DNA of 64,000 bases from Glandiceps talaboti (Eukaryota; Hemichordata; Enteropneusta; Spengelidae), in the NCBI RefSeq assembly GCF_964340395.1, contig NC_135556.1, forward strand, positions 16,733,142 through 16,797,141, in the 5' to 3' direction. This document shows positions 13,701 through 26,206 of the stretch, piece after piece. The translations under genes were made by a program, and so were the position numbers. The notes under the pieces were generated by a model. That model was given only the letters and a program-made list of their open reading frames with translations, did no database searches and had not been told where the DNA came from. The first letter of the stretch is position 1. Each line of letters starts with the position of its first letter.

Positions 13701-16700
13701 GTTGGAGAAATACATGTATGTATATGTCCATCAGTATCCCCCATTTGAGAAGAATATATCATACATAACACTGTATCGCTGACTGTCTGTTTATATCTAC
13801 AATGTATAGTTACAGATCTGGGACACTGCAGGGCAGGAGAGATTCCGTTCCATTACACAGAGTTACTACAAGAGTGCTGATGCACTTGTAGTGGTCTATG
13901 ATGTCACTTCCTTTGAAAGTTTTAGATGGGTACCTGAGTGGTTGAAAGAAATTGAAGAATATGGCAGAAGCAGAGTCATCACCGTCCTTGTGGGTAAGTA
14001 TAGTCAGATTCTAAAGTAAACCTTTGTAAAAATGCACAATATAATATAGGCCGCGTCAAGCAAAAACCTACCTGATGGTCAAAATTTTCAAAATTGAGAT
14101 TTTAGCAGATTTTGATACTTTGATACATAAATGATGCCAGCATAAAATTTTAGACATGAACACAGACTGGAAGTGTTGTTAAATCTCATTTAAATATGAC
14201 CTCTGACCTTTATTGATTTTCAATGGTGTTCCATTTCCAACACTATTATATGTACATTCTATCCATACTGTACTGCGCTACACATACATACGAATGCACA
14301 CACTGGGGCTTTATTCATATGGATATGAGGTCAAAGGTCAATGAGTGCTTTATTGTTACTGTGGTCTATTTGAATTGTCAAGGTATTTCCCCAGGATCTA
14401 GGAAAGGGACTATTAGCAATGGAAAGGGAAAGCTCATCAACCACAGTTGAAATATATGCTTACCTGCTATTTGCTCACACCAAACACACACACACAAACA
14501 TCATACATTTGTACACAACAATTTCACTGCATAATGAGGAAAGTGCACACACAGTGACAAGTACATATAAATAATTCAAAGTTGACTTTTGTTTCATTTA
14601 TTTACAAGACACATGTTTATAACATTTTTATGTACACTTAGGACAGAATGTTGGCTGAAAGGGTTGTCTTACATGAGGTAGCAATGTATCATGCAACTCC
14701 TTGTGTCGTACATCAGACAATCCACCACACTCAAGTTTTTCAGGAAAACTATCTCGTGGGGGTGGCCAAGACACACGATTTTTAACTAAATCTACCTCAG
14801 TCTCATCATCATCATGAACCTCACGTACAAATACTTTTGCCTGGCTTATCTTTGACAAACCTAAAGTGATGATATTTTCTGATACCTTTCAGTGGTTTGA
14901 GGTGTGATGACAGGTATGTGTCCCATTGATACCACTCCCAGAAATCCCCAGACTGTGTTGATGACTTATATACATGACTTTCATTGATGCTGGCACTCTT
15001 GTTAACTAGATCAGCCAATTGGTCAACTGTGTCAACATCACTACGTCTATATAGTTGTCTTATTTTGCCAAAACAGGCATCACAAATGCACTTAGTATGG
15101 CCAGGCTCCATAAAATGAATTTCAATTTTATCATTGAGACCAGTACTGGTTCTCCATGAAAGGTAATGCATGACAGATTTATTTTTATTTTGGCCCCCAC
15201 AGTTATCAGCATGAAATACACACTGTTTCTCACCAAGACTGTGATGAGAAAGATGGTGATGAAGTATGCTAATTACATTATTGGGACCTGCACTCTTTTT
15301 TACCATCTTGACCAATGCTATCTGCTTCACTAAATAAATAATTAATTTGCTGCTTACAGACTTCATTACAAACACCAAAACAAAACACTTTCATAGGTAT
15401 AAGGAAATACAATGGCCCAACTTGCCGAGATTGATGTGGAAGCTGAAAATGTTGAGCATAATCAAAACTATAATGAACACAAGTTAAATTTTGAGAGCAA
15501 GGAATATGAACACCTACAATTTTACAGTGTTCTGGCAATGGTTCAAACTCCTGATGAGCTTTTTTAACACAAAGCTTATAAAATTCTCTCCTCTCTTTTG
15601 CTTTCTGTACATGTTCATTATATTTAGCAGTAACTGATAATTTGTCAGCTTCTGATGTAGCATACATTATTTTCTTTCTAAAATCCTCACACTTAAAACA
15701 GACATCAGTCTGCGGAGAGATTGACTGAATGTGAGGCACACAGTCTTTCCAAATGTTTTTGAAAGTTGTAAGTCCAACATGTTTCAGGGGTGGCTGTGAC
15801 TGTTCACATGATTCAACATAGGCTGAATACACGGTTTCCTTGGTGACACTTGATGGTAAGTATACAGGTGGAGTTCCTTCTCTTCCTCGTGGCACAGCAG
15901 GCATCGGAAGACCAAATTCCCCAGCATACTCTTTGATAAATTGTACCACTTTCTGAATTACCTACAGATGAATTTGAAATATACATCAGTCTGAGGAAAA
16001 TCTTTGGCGATCAGAACACTACAAACGCTATATTTAATGCATTACTATTGTCATCAGTGTAACTAAACTACATCATTGCCACAGTACATTACAGAATTCT
16101 CATTACATAAAACTATACATGTACAATGACAAATATCTAATATGTGTATGAATGTTTTCAGGACAGGAGTATTTTAATGGGACGATTAATATATGTATTT
16201 AATACTTGAGATCATTGTAAACAAAAGAGGTATTCCAAATTATTCTTTTCCCACTGTGACAAATTCCTTAGACCTCTAGTCAAGATCTTTTCAATATTTT
16301 GTAAACAAATCTATCATTATATTCAGTCATGTGACAGTGACCTAAATGTAATTGAAAATGTGATAATTTTCATTCAATTGAATTGTTAACGAGTAAGAAA
16401 AATGTGGGACTTTTGAAAGTATATTTTCCGTATTCTACCTGATAATGACAACATAGTGAAGTCTTGATTTGTTTGTTTTTTGTCTAGTTTGGCGTTAAAA
16501 TAGTGATGCATTTAGATCACAGTCTATTGTGCTCTTGATCTATGAAACAATTTTAATCTCAAAATATCATTTTTTTTTCTCTCTCCAAAACCTGGACTAA
16601 ATAACCAAGATTCCATCCGAATTTGGAGGTATTCAACAGTCCTCCCTGGTTTTTATTGTCAGTTGATCCATCATTGTCTCAAATTTTGTTTTATGAAGTG

Positions 16701-19700
16701 TCATCACATACTTCCTATTTTTGACAAGGTTTTCTAAGCATTCAGCTAATATGATAAACCAGTATCAAATGAAAACTTATTTTGATTACTGAGGAGACAT
16801 GAGGTTTGCAGTGATAAATTAGTTATTTAGTAAGCTCTCACAAAAATATAAAAATTATTACATTTGTCCCAAACAGAAAAGGTATTGATCATGTGTCACT
16901 GATTCAAAATTAATAACAATACAGCTAAATCAGTTGCTAAACTCACTTGTGTACTGATTATAAAAATGTTTTGCAAAATATGTGGGTTTTTCAAACCAAA
17001 TAATGAAAAGAATGTAGTTAAAAATTCACAATATTCATTGAAGCCAAAGAATCAGCTGTTTTTGAAATAGTGATATGTTCTGAGAATTCTTCTCAGGTTA
17101 GATATCATAATTGAGATCGGATAAAAAAACATACGATTACTTAGCAGTGTTCTTGTTGTCTCCTCGTCTTATTTCACATTCTCATATGAATACTATTACT
17201 AACCTCAAAAGAGAAAGCATTATGGACTTTCTTGCCTTTTAAACCATGTTCTCTTGGAACCAGACCATGTTCCTTATAGTGGGCTTTGAGGGACTTGTAA
17301 CTCCAAACACCTGGAATGTACAAAAGGCAGAAGAGCTGTAAAATTTACACCATCAACAATCTATTTAATATTAAAATAGTCCGTTATTTATAGTAGTGTT
17401 TATGTTTTCCCTAATGCCCGATGGATACCGACTGAGAATATGAATAAATCTTTACAACGCTACGAAAATCTAAAACATGAAATACAATGCTGAGGTTGTC
17501 TGTAGACTATGAGTCATAACACTTGAAAGTATTTCTATAACTTCAATACTTCCATTACTAGTGATATTACAACTATTGAAGATGCAAAAAAATCTAATAA
17601 TTAAACACTAATTCATATTTTTAAAAATGACTTCATCATCATTTGTCATAAAACTTGTAAATAACGTACTTCCGACAAGGCCCGTGATTGACCGGCGCGG
17701 CGTGTACGATGTCGGGATACCGGGTACTTTGTACATGTACGTACTGGGTGCAACCATATCTACTGTCTATGGTGCAACAATGTCAAAGACGGGTCAGTGT
17801 GTACTTACCGATATCGTGGATGAATCTCCACGCTCTTTCACATATTTCCTGTCCTTCAAACTCGTATCCAAATCTCTGGCATTCACGTTTCTTGCCCCTT
17901 CTTGTCTCGCCCATTTTCTCCATGAGTTCCATTTTTGCCAGCACCAGAATATCTTTTTCAGTCTTCGAAAATTCTGCTAAGTTCAGACGATACTGGTAAA
18001 CACGTTCCGCACTAATGTTGGTGTAGCACCGATTGTTACAACCACAGCCTGTCTCAAATTCGTCAGTGACGGTAGATTCAGCATTATATTCTTGGTCCTG
18101 ACAACTTTCAGTTGAACTGATATATCGGGACGCGAGATCTTGTGATGAAACTTCACCGCCACTAACATCTGAGTCACTGCTATTGTTGTCAGGGTCATCA
18201 CTGCAGCCCGAGTCCGATTCAAGGTCATCAACCTGATTTCGCTGATGTTCGGTGTCGATGTCGTCCAAGAAATCCCGGTGAGTTTCAGACATCAGCTGCT
18301 GCAGATCCGCATCGAAATTTAAATCTACGGGTACTCTTGAACACATTTTGACAGGAAAAAATATGGGAGCGAGCTACTGACACGAAGCGAAGTACGTAAA
18401 ACAAGAGGGAAAGTGGAAGATTGGGCGGGACACCTTTTCATATGCAAATTGACTTCGCGGTGATTGGCATCCTGGCAAACTTTGATCGTCAAAATCTGTA
18501 ATTTTTATACCCAAACCTGACATAAACAAACTCTCAAGTTTAGTGTTCAGCATGGGGAAGCATTAAGGCGATTAAAATATGTTGATCACCTAAAACAGTA
18601 ACCAATGAAAGGGAATAGTAATAATCAAATAAAAAGGCGCCTTGATTACAAAACTGACTGTCAATCATAACAAAGTATCACATTTCAAGCGCTTGTTATG
18701 CAACATTGTATCAACGACCATCAGGTAGGTTTTTGCTTGACGCGGCCCATATATAACTTATAAGGGCACCCATACTTATGGTCAAAAATAAAAAATAATT
18801 TTTTTTAAAGTAAGTATATGAGTACATGTTAGTGATACTTTCATTTCCTATTCATACTTTAACATTTTGAATGACTTAGAAATGACAATTAAAGTCAGAA
18901 GGAAACTTTGAACTATTTATTTTATTAAAGTTCTCAATTTCAGCAATGAACGATAATTTTCGCACAGAGACGTAATCGTACAATCAGTGACATAGTGATA
19001 TTTTTTCTAACCCTGCTGTAGAGGGTGTCAATTTTGTCGTAGTATGTCGCTAGATTGAAGAAATACAGTGTTTGATTGGGTCATGAGAAACACAGAATTA
19101 AGTACGGCTGCCCAAAACATATTTTTACAATGCACAAGCCAAAATATTGTCTTTGAACAGAAAATATTGATTATATACCCTGGTTGTTCTTTGCCATGAT
19201 AACTTGAGTCTATGTCAGTGGTCCTGCAGTGCTTAAAATATGAGTAGAAACATTCCAAATTGCCATTATTTTTCCTGATTTTTCATAAATTATGCTTGAG
19301 GTATAATTATATTATTCCCAAATATTTTTCGTCATTCAGCCAAGGAAAATGCTCATTTATAACCAAAGGTGCCCATTCTCGCAAACCAGAGCTATTATTT
19401 CTTTGAACCAGTAGGGACTGGCTCATTAAGAAAAGTAACGTAAAACGGTTGTGGTTTGCGATGATGAAGGTGCCTTGATTGTTACTCCCATCTAGCAACT
19501 CATAGCGACAAACTCTGAGATCATGAGTATGTTCTAAATAGTATAATGGTACTATAACGGTTCTTTTCACACAACCGACCTGATGACCATTTTAAAGGAT
19601 ATGTTCTTAATAGACTAGAAGAACATATAGACAATTGTTGGCACCTTTCTTTTATAGTATAAGTTTCATTTTCAATGTAAACTAAATTATGGAAAGAAAA

Positions 19701-20423
19701 ATTAGTTCTTGTATTACTGGAAGCTCATCAAATGTGGGAAAATATTGGCATCTAACATATGAAATAATTTTTAATCCTCTCCTCAGTACAACTTGGGATG
19801 CTAGTTACAAGCAGATCAAATGATATACATAGGCTGTACTTTTCACTCAGATCAAAAAATACACTGAATATTATAAATCTTTTGGAGCTCTGCTTTTGAG
19901 AAATAACTTAAACTAAGTAATAATCAATACAAGTATACTAAAGACAGAAATTAGTCTGACTAGACTTTTCCATTAAGGATCTTGCTTGAAATCAGAAATG
20001 CAGATTAATTGAGACAGTCTGAAAATGACGTCTGTTAGAGTTTTTTTTTTTTTGGTTTATCAAACTCAAAACAACATGTTCAAACCTTGACCTGTGATAT
20101 TATTGAAGTAAATGAGAGAATGTAAATTGTAATGTCATTAGGTGAGTCATAGTGGAGGAGTTTAGTCTGGTAAACAAAGCCCTGCATACTAATTTTTATG
20201 GAGTATGTAACCATGCTATTGCCAGGAAGAGCACTTTTTTGCAAACATTTTACAACCCTGGTACAGAACCTGGAAAATTTAGAAAATTGTTCTATTTACA
20301 TGATGGGAACCCCTTTGAAAGTAGATGGTGGAAACTTTACATTTCACCTACTTATAACTAAATGGCAAGGGTTAGGTTACTTCTGCTACTGAAATATGAA
20401 GATGAATGATTCTATGCCTCTGA

Positions 20424-20504
<81 letters not shown>

Positions 20505-21149
20505 TACACACTCACACATAATGAAAATAAACATTTATTACACACTTAATGATATTTTCACATCTTGTCAACACAAAACATTTTTATGCCTAACTTAATC
20601 AAAACAGTGGAATTCCTACAAAAATAACTGTAATGTAAATACAATGTATATCAGTGATATATCATGAATTTTCCAGTTCAACTAATTATATTATGATATT
20701 ACATTTAGTTATTAAAATTGCTGCTATGATCGATATCCAGGGTTTTTCTGTCTAGGAAGGCCAGGGATAATTCAAAATTTGTTTGTAAAGAAATTTCTTC
20801 CATCCCTAAAATAGCATAATGTTCATCTTTTACTCATGAACAACTTATGACTTGAACCTTCATTAGAGAAATTACATTTTTTTTCGTTTGCGCAGGAAAT
20901 AAGACAGATCTTGTCCAAGACAGAGAAGTCAGCATGCAGCAGGGTGCCACTTTTGCAGAAACTCATGAAATGAGATTCCTGGAGACGTCGGCAAAAGAAG
21001 CTGACAACGTAGATAAGTTATTCTTAGATGTTGCCAAAGAACTGACAGAAAAAGTTGTGACATCTGAAATGGAAAACACAACAGATAATATCGCTATTTG
21101 TTCAAATAACCACACAGTGTCAGCTACGTACAACTGCTGTAAATGGTAA
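7796..21149 (+). CDS. RAB30: Rab30 small GTPase
   Basis: Four coding exons: 7796-7882, 8916-8999, 13810-13993 and 20896-21149; spliced length 609 nt, 202 aa, all consensus GT/AG. Nucleotide-binding motifs are complete: P-loop GNAGVGKT (14-21), WDTAGQE (61-67), NKTD (120-123) and ETSAK (148-152). The N-terminus through [18 protein letters not shown] is nearly identical to vertebrate Rab30. It ends NCCKW, giving a Cys199-Cys200 pair for geranylgeranylation. Known role of the family: a Golgi-associated Rab that cycles between GTP and GDP forms and recruits effectors for Golgi organisation and traffic. Intron 2 (4.8 kb) carries a 45-bp minisatellite; intron 3 (6.9 kb) carries a TIR-bounded transposon. 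An AATAAA at 21743-21748 may be the poly(A) signal. The vertebrate SxEDY start is reduced here to MEDY. Confidence 0.95.
10937..11345. repeat. 45-bp minisatellite in RAB30 intron 2
   Basis: About nine tandem copies of a 45-bp unit (core: cagctgggtattttgaagtt, then gg and an A-rich half). Because 45 is a multiple of three, the minus strand stays open for 163 codons and reads as nine 15-residue repeats. That frame is considered an artefact: it has no family resemblance, and it lies inside an intron on the opposite strand. Unit variants (cagctgggtg / cagctgggta, aaaac / aaaat) are mixed along the array. Confidence 0.9.
14049..14080 (+). repeat. Left terminal inverted repeat of the DUF7869 transposon
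   Basis: 32 bases, exact reverse complement of 18716-18747. The next base inward breaks the match. The identity was checked base by base. Confidence 0.95.
14628..18346 (-). pseudogene. Putative transposase-like DUF7869-family protein, slightly damaged
   Basis: Three exons on the minus strand: 18346-17809, 17310-17204 and 15961-14628, with clean GT/AG sites and matching phase; about 658 codons. Order: acidic Ser/Asp-rich start; Cys cluster CGCNNRC; a helical region ending [14 protein letters not shown]; a middle part with [10 protein letters not shown]; then [16 protein letters not shown] and [13 protein letters not shown] recognise the last two as the hallmark of DUF7869-type uncharacterised animal proteins. 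The Asp residues in FDYAQ, ADNCGG and CDACFG could form an RNase H-like DDD/E site; that is inference. The long exon needs two reading-frame changes, near 15297 in a run of six A (minus strand) and near 14835 in a run of four A, each one base too long. So this copy is probably inactive, unless they are assembly errors. It sits alone between the TIRs, so it is the likely transposase. Confidence 0.8.
18716..18747 (-). repeat. Right terminal inverted repeat of the DUF7869 transposon
   Basis: 32 bases, exact reverse complement of 14049-14080. Followed by catatataac, which shares ATAT(A) with the left flank. Confidence 0.95.
20425..20512. repeat. (CA)n microsatellite in RAB30 intron 3
   Basis: About 37 uninterrupted CA units followed by a short degenerate tail with tacata. 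Confidence 0.97.
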
Positions 21150-23436
21150 GATGACATGCAGCGGTCACTATACAGCCTGAAGTCCATGCTAACTAAATAA
21201 CTCCACTGAGGTCATTTCATTTCCCTACTCACGTACCAAAGAACAGAACAGGATGGATTCCAGGTTAACATGGCAGCTGAAAGGTTACGTTTCATCTAAA
21301 GAATGACAGCCATATAATTATAGCAATTACTTTTATTTATAAATGTTAATTCCATGGTCACCATAAGAAACCACATTTTCAACTATTTCCTTTTTCAAGT
21401 GTATGGAAACTACACAATATACTTTTGTATATTTTCGTTGTGGTGGTACACTTATGTGTATAAGTGACAAAGTTAAGACTTCACAAATTTGTTAGAACGT
21501 ACAGCATTCCATAATGGTTGATAATTGACCATAATTATTCAGTGTGCTCTCTTCTGCAATGTCAGGTATCCAGATTAAGTTGTAGAGTCCAAACGAAACA
21601 AAAGTCATTCCTTGCTCTTTACTTGTTATTTGAGACAACCGAGTTTATATATTGTATGGTTTAAGAATTTGAGAGTCTTAAAATAATGTTCATGATTTCT
21701 TTCTTTTGCATACATTAGAGAGCATGATTTAAATAATCGATAAATAAAAGTGTAAGACAAGTTAAATGAAGAATTACTTATGACGTAATGACTCGTACTA
21801 GTACCACAACATTAAAAGTTATGAAAGCTATGAAAGTTTCAGGCTTCTTGCCCAGCTTTGTGGCAGAGATGCGGCATCTGTACAACAGAGACGTTGCACC
21901 TCTATGGCATAGAGACATTTTGAAATGTAAATTAGCTTTGCCGCAGAGATTTGACAGCACTTTGCCACTAACTAGTCAGTCAGAAGATATGCAATCTCAT
22001 TGAAGCCTCTGTGGGTAAATTTACCCAACCATTACCACACTTCAGACTGACCATCACCTGTGTTCTAGGGAAGGAGGCAATTAAAGTACCAAATATTGAT
22101 TTTAAACTGTCCCAAAGGAAGACATATAACTTTGGGTAAATTACGTCAAAGGTGTAACATTGTCTCATATACTCACCACATTTACACAACCTCTACAGCT
22201 TTACTGAGAGAAAAAAGATGTGGGCAGTATGATTATTGCACATTACATACAGTAATTCATTGAACTGTAGTAAGTAACAGTGGACAGTGTGAACCCCTCC
22301 ATTATGCTGCTTGTAACGTATATTTATAGACTTGTGTATTACTATATTAGTTGTATGTTCAGCACTTTGCTCTTAATTTATGTCATGACACATGACAATG
22401 ATACACCTAAACTGTTAATGTTACATTGAAAACTAGCAAGGTGTAATTGGCCCAAAATGAATATTGCCTATTTTCCTTTAATTCTTACCCCATACTACAA
22501 ATGTACCGGTAATTAATCGACACTATTATTTTTTGAATGGCTGTATTATAAGAGATGTCAGTATACAGTTGCTCACTACAGGAATAGTAGTGTTCGTATT
22601 GTATGATGAAGACCATTGGAGTTGTAAAACTTTGCCATGTATTTGGTATCAAAGCATAATCACAAGTTGATGGATGTCACATTTGTGCACTACCAGTATG
22701 ATGTGATTGTTGATTTCATGGGGGGGGGGGGGGGGGTGTATTATTACTCCAGAGTAGAACTTTTTGAAAGTGCAGTATTCTTCCATGGAAAGAAAAAGGA
22801 TACTACCTGAATATCTATAAGCGATACTTCATAGACTCGCATTTACATTGTCATATACCTGCTGTTTATACTGTGTGCTAGACACAGTAACAACCAGTAC
22901 AGGAATGAGAGATGTATGTACATTATATATCTGCATCGTGGGAGACTTGAAATCTGATGTTTGAAAAACAGTTAAATTACCAGTTTAACTTTAACATACT
23001 CAAGAGTTTATCATTATGCCTGATACAAGAGTGTATCATTGTTTATGCCTGGTACAGAATACTGCACTTTCTTATGTAGCAGTACAAAGTGTCTTGCTAT
23101 GATAAATTTTGAGTCAACTTCAGTGTTTAGTCTAATGGTCATTGGTTTGATCATTTTGTTTGCATGGTGTATTCTGGCATGATAACCAAGCAGCAGAGTT
23201 GGTGCTTTATATTTCATATTGCTGTCTGTCTCTACTTGTGTTTGACGAGGAATAGCCATGCAAATTTAGTTTGATTTGGAGATAACCGGTGTATGTCTGA
23301 TGGAAGATGTACTAGTTTGGCAATCATCTGCCTTCCGTGATTTCTCAAGATGTGTTGACAATATAGTATGTAAATGTAGTTTAACACTACATTATGGTGA
23401 TTTATTTGACTTTTGAGGACCAGATACAATTACATC

Positions 23437-23478
<42 letters not shown>

Positions 23479-25889
23479 AACTTCCATTTTTTTAAACCTC
23501 ATTTTTTTCAATGGGTAAGATTTGAAACACCATGATGTTGGTTTCATGTTTCATAACTTTTCATTCCTATCATTTTACTTAAATAAATAAACATATTTTA
23601 AAATCTATAATCTATGTTGATTTCACTTCCTATAGCTTATTGCATTTATACCGACATCACACTAATTTAGTAAATGTACAATTACACTTGGTTTATGATA
23701 CAAATGACAATCATTCCATATATTTTATTATTTTATTTATGTATACTTATTTACCATATTTTAGTGAATGTTATCATTTTAAAATCAGATTTATGTGTTA
23801 TATGAAATTTATGGTGCTTGCAATCAGCGTTTTCTATATAAGGATATTCAAATGCTGAATAACACGGTGCAATTGAAAAGAAAAAGTGTATACTTTGTAA
23901 TTGAGGTTGAGATATTGTAAACTTGAATTGTAATGTCCTGTCTTATTGACCCCACTTCAAACATAGCCGAGAGTCTTGGCCATCTGGCTTGCAAAATTCA
24001 TTCACCAGGCTATACTGTTCAAGCCAGTATGTCCAGTCAGACAGCCTAGTCTCATGGTTACCCTGACAATCAATACATAGGAAAAGAATGTGGGTGACAA
24101 TCAGACTTCAATATTGGATATGTATGTATTGAATAGAGATGCTTTCAGTATCCTCTGTACATAAACATGGAGACAATCCCATAGTTGCTATGACAACCAT
24201 TACAATTACATTATTTATAGGTACAATCCCATATTGCTATGGCAACCATGTAAAGGTATATTAGAATGGATCCTGAAAACAAAAATGCCCTATACTGTTA
24301 TTAAATAATTTTTTTTTCAAAATGGCAAGTAAATTTTTCTCTTTTTTTTTTTGTCCAAATATGACATCAAGGCTGATAAATCCACCTTGTTGACTTCCAT
24401 TTATTTATGGTAAAGAATAACAATGAATGGTTTATCCATAAAAAGTTGCTATATCCCAAAGATTTCATCACACTAACAGGTTCTGTGTAAAACAAATATC
24501 ATCAATTTACAAGTGTTTACAGTTGTTGCAACTCAACTTGTAAGTTTATTTTTTATTTTTTAGAAAATGCTAACATTTTGTTTTTAGTTCATTTACTTGT
24601 GATTATTTACAGCAATAGCTGGGAACAAGGTGTTATCAGCAATGTGCTTTTATCATGAAAACTGGTTCCAGTATTTTCTCAGCAAGTTTCAATTTATATA
24701 TTGTGATATGTTTTAAAGCTAATAGAGAGGCTGAGATCAAGGATAGCAAAGTTAGCTTTTACCAGTAATCATTTACAAGGTATTACTCATTGTAGAGAGA
24801 GGTTTTTTTTATGTCACAGTGCTATGTGTAGTATTTGAATTCATAGTTTTACAACAGTGCCATGTGTATTTTAATGACTATTTTTACAAGTATAATGTAC
24901 AAGTATTGTAAACCATTACTTATTGGCAGGAGAAAGCAATGACCACAAAGTAAAACACGAGTATTAGAAGTGATTTGTATGATTAAATCATACTCCTAAC
25001 TAAATACGACATCAGTCTTCCAAATAAGACTGAACTAAAAGTTAGCAAGTCCTGGTTATAAATTAATCAATAAATTTTGATTACTAATATTATTATCATT
25101 TATTTCTAATGTCATTTACTTTCAACACATTGACAAGTAACACGTAAGCAGGAGTTTTGATTAGTCTGTTTTAATATGATGTGTGGTGACATACTTATCA
25201 GCTACCACTTCCTGTGAAAGAGAGAGAGCTGACATCGTGTCACCCTACAGTCTATCTTGACTTTGATTTATTATGAAATTGACATTAGAGAGGGAAATCT
25301 ATGATTAGAACACTTTGACATCGCCCACAAAGTTTACCAAAGGTGTTTTATTTCAACCCATCTACTCAGTTCCTTTCAGAAAGATGTGAGTGTAATAGCG
25401 CACCGGAATTTCTGGAAGTTGGTTGTAAACAACTACCATACATCTGGGTCAAAATTACACAAGACACAGACAAGACAGTTATACATTGGGCAGAAATTAG
25501 CTTGTACTGCCAATTTATTTCAAGTATTTAGATACACGAGGCTAAGATGTAAGCAAAGTAGTACTTTATATATGTATGTATGTTACTCCTTAAAAATTAT
25601 ACTAATTTGTGTACTTAAAGTTTATTTTGTTATTATACTTGTCACGTTTAAAGTTTTTCACTTTGAATATTCCACAGTATATAGATTCTATATTGAGTAC
25701 TTATAAGTTACATTGTATTTATTGTATGGCCATTATATGAAGTGCAGATGTTTTCATGCAAACAGAATAAAGGAAATATGAAAAATGGAAATCTTACTGG
25801 GGTTTATTTATGTTTGAATGGAATCCATGGTATCTTGGTAGATGGTATTTAGTTGATGGATGTTCATGATTTTGATGGCAAGAGCCTAC
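21150..25889. other. RAB30-DDIAS convergent intergenic region
   Basis: No coding sequence was recognised between the RAB30 stop and the DDIAS stop at 26207. It should contain both 3' UTRs: an AATAAA occurs at 21743 on the RAB30 strand. It also holds a run of about 16 G at 22721, a (CA)n tract at 23439-23475, a duplicated X-box-like motif at 24173-24251 and, at its right end, a foldback element (25890-25983). Confidence 0.6.
24173..24251. repeat. Two direct copies of an X-box-like palindrome
   Basis: Two 29-base copies (24173-24201 and 24223-24251) beginning acaatcccata and containing gttgctatgacaac and attgctatggcaac. These are near-palindromic and resemble the RFX-factor X-box (GTTGCC-ATGGCAAC type). 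Function is unknown. Confidence 0.4.
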
Positions 25890-25983
25890 TGACTGTAAGA
25901 TACGTCGTGCTGTTCCGTGCTCACTGGCTTCCTTGATTGACCGATGTGTGAGGGTGCTCGGTCACAGCGTACCTTACAAACTA
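25890..25983. mobile_element. Palindromic MITE, copy A (9-bp target duplication)
   Basis: 94-bp element with terminal inverted repeats of about 20 bp (left actgtaagatacgtcgtg, right the reverse complement of gtttgtaaggtacgctgtg). Flanked by a perfect 9-bp direct repeat agagcctac (25881-25889 and 25984-25992). Same family as 38807-38898 and 51769-51872. Too short to code; a non-autonomous element, most likely moved by a Mutator-like transposase (inferred from the 9-bp duplication). Confidence 0.8.
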
Positions 25984-26206
25984 AGAGCCTACAACTTACA
26001 AGCCAAGTCTCTGGGCTATACATTATAACCAATAAACAAAGATATACGGCTGATATACAGCTCTTTTCTTAGTTAAACTAAGTTGTGACTAACAAAAAGT
26101 TGTGACAATAAAATCTTAAAATCATATTATGTCATATGACCTTTTTCGTCAAATACTTTTTGGGTCATTGTAAATACTAGTACGGTGGATTGATCTAAAA
26201 TCCAAG

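Larger units (their letters stand above)
14048..18748 (-). mobile_element. 4.7-kb TIR DNA transposon encoding a DUF7869-type protein, inserted in RAB30 intron 3
   Basis: Perfect 32-bp terminal inverted repeats (14049-14080 and 18716-18747, beginning GGCCGCGTCAAGCAAAAACC) enclose one three-exon gene on the minus strand. The bases just outside read ...atata|GGCC and GGCC|catata, compatible with a 4-bp (ATAT) or 5-bp (ATATA) target duplication with one base of uncertainty. Identical TIRs imply recent movement. The 4-bp reading with a DDD-like protein would recall the Sola superfamily, but assignment needs a search. The element is absent from the coding product because it lies wholly in an intron, opposite in orientation to RAB30. 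Confidence 0.88.

Noticed and set aside
15295-15312. A tiny GT-AG intron or programmed frameshift in the transposase-like exon
   Set aside because: The 16-base GT...AG candidate is far too short to splice, and a simple extra A in an A run explains the frame change here and at the second site.
17627-17999. Plus-strand frames over the first exon of the transposon gene
   Set aside because: Antisense shadows of the well-supported minus-strand exon 17809-18346.
22721-22736. Run of G as a quadruplex or regulatory element
   Set aside because: A plain mononucleotide run with no second sign of function.
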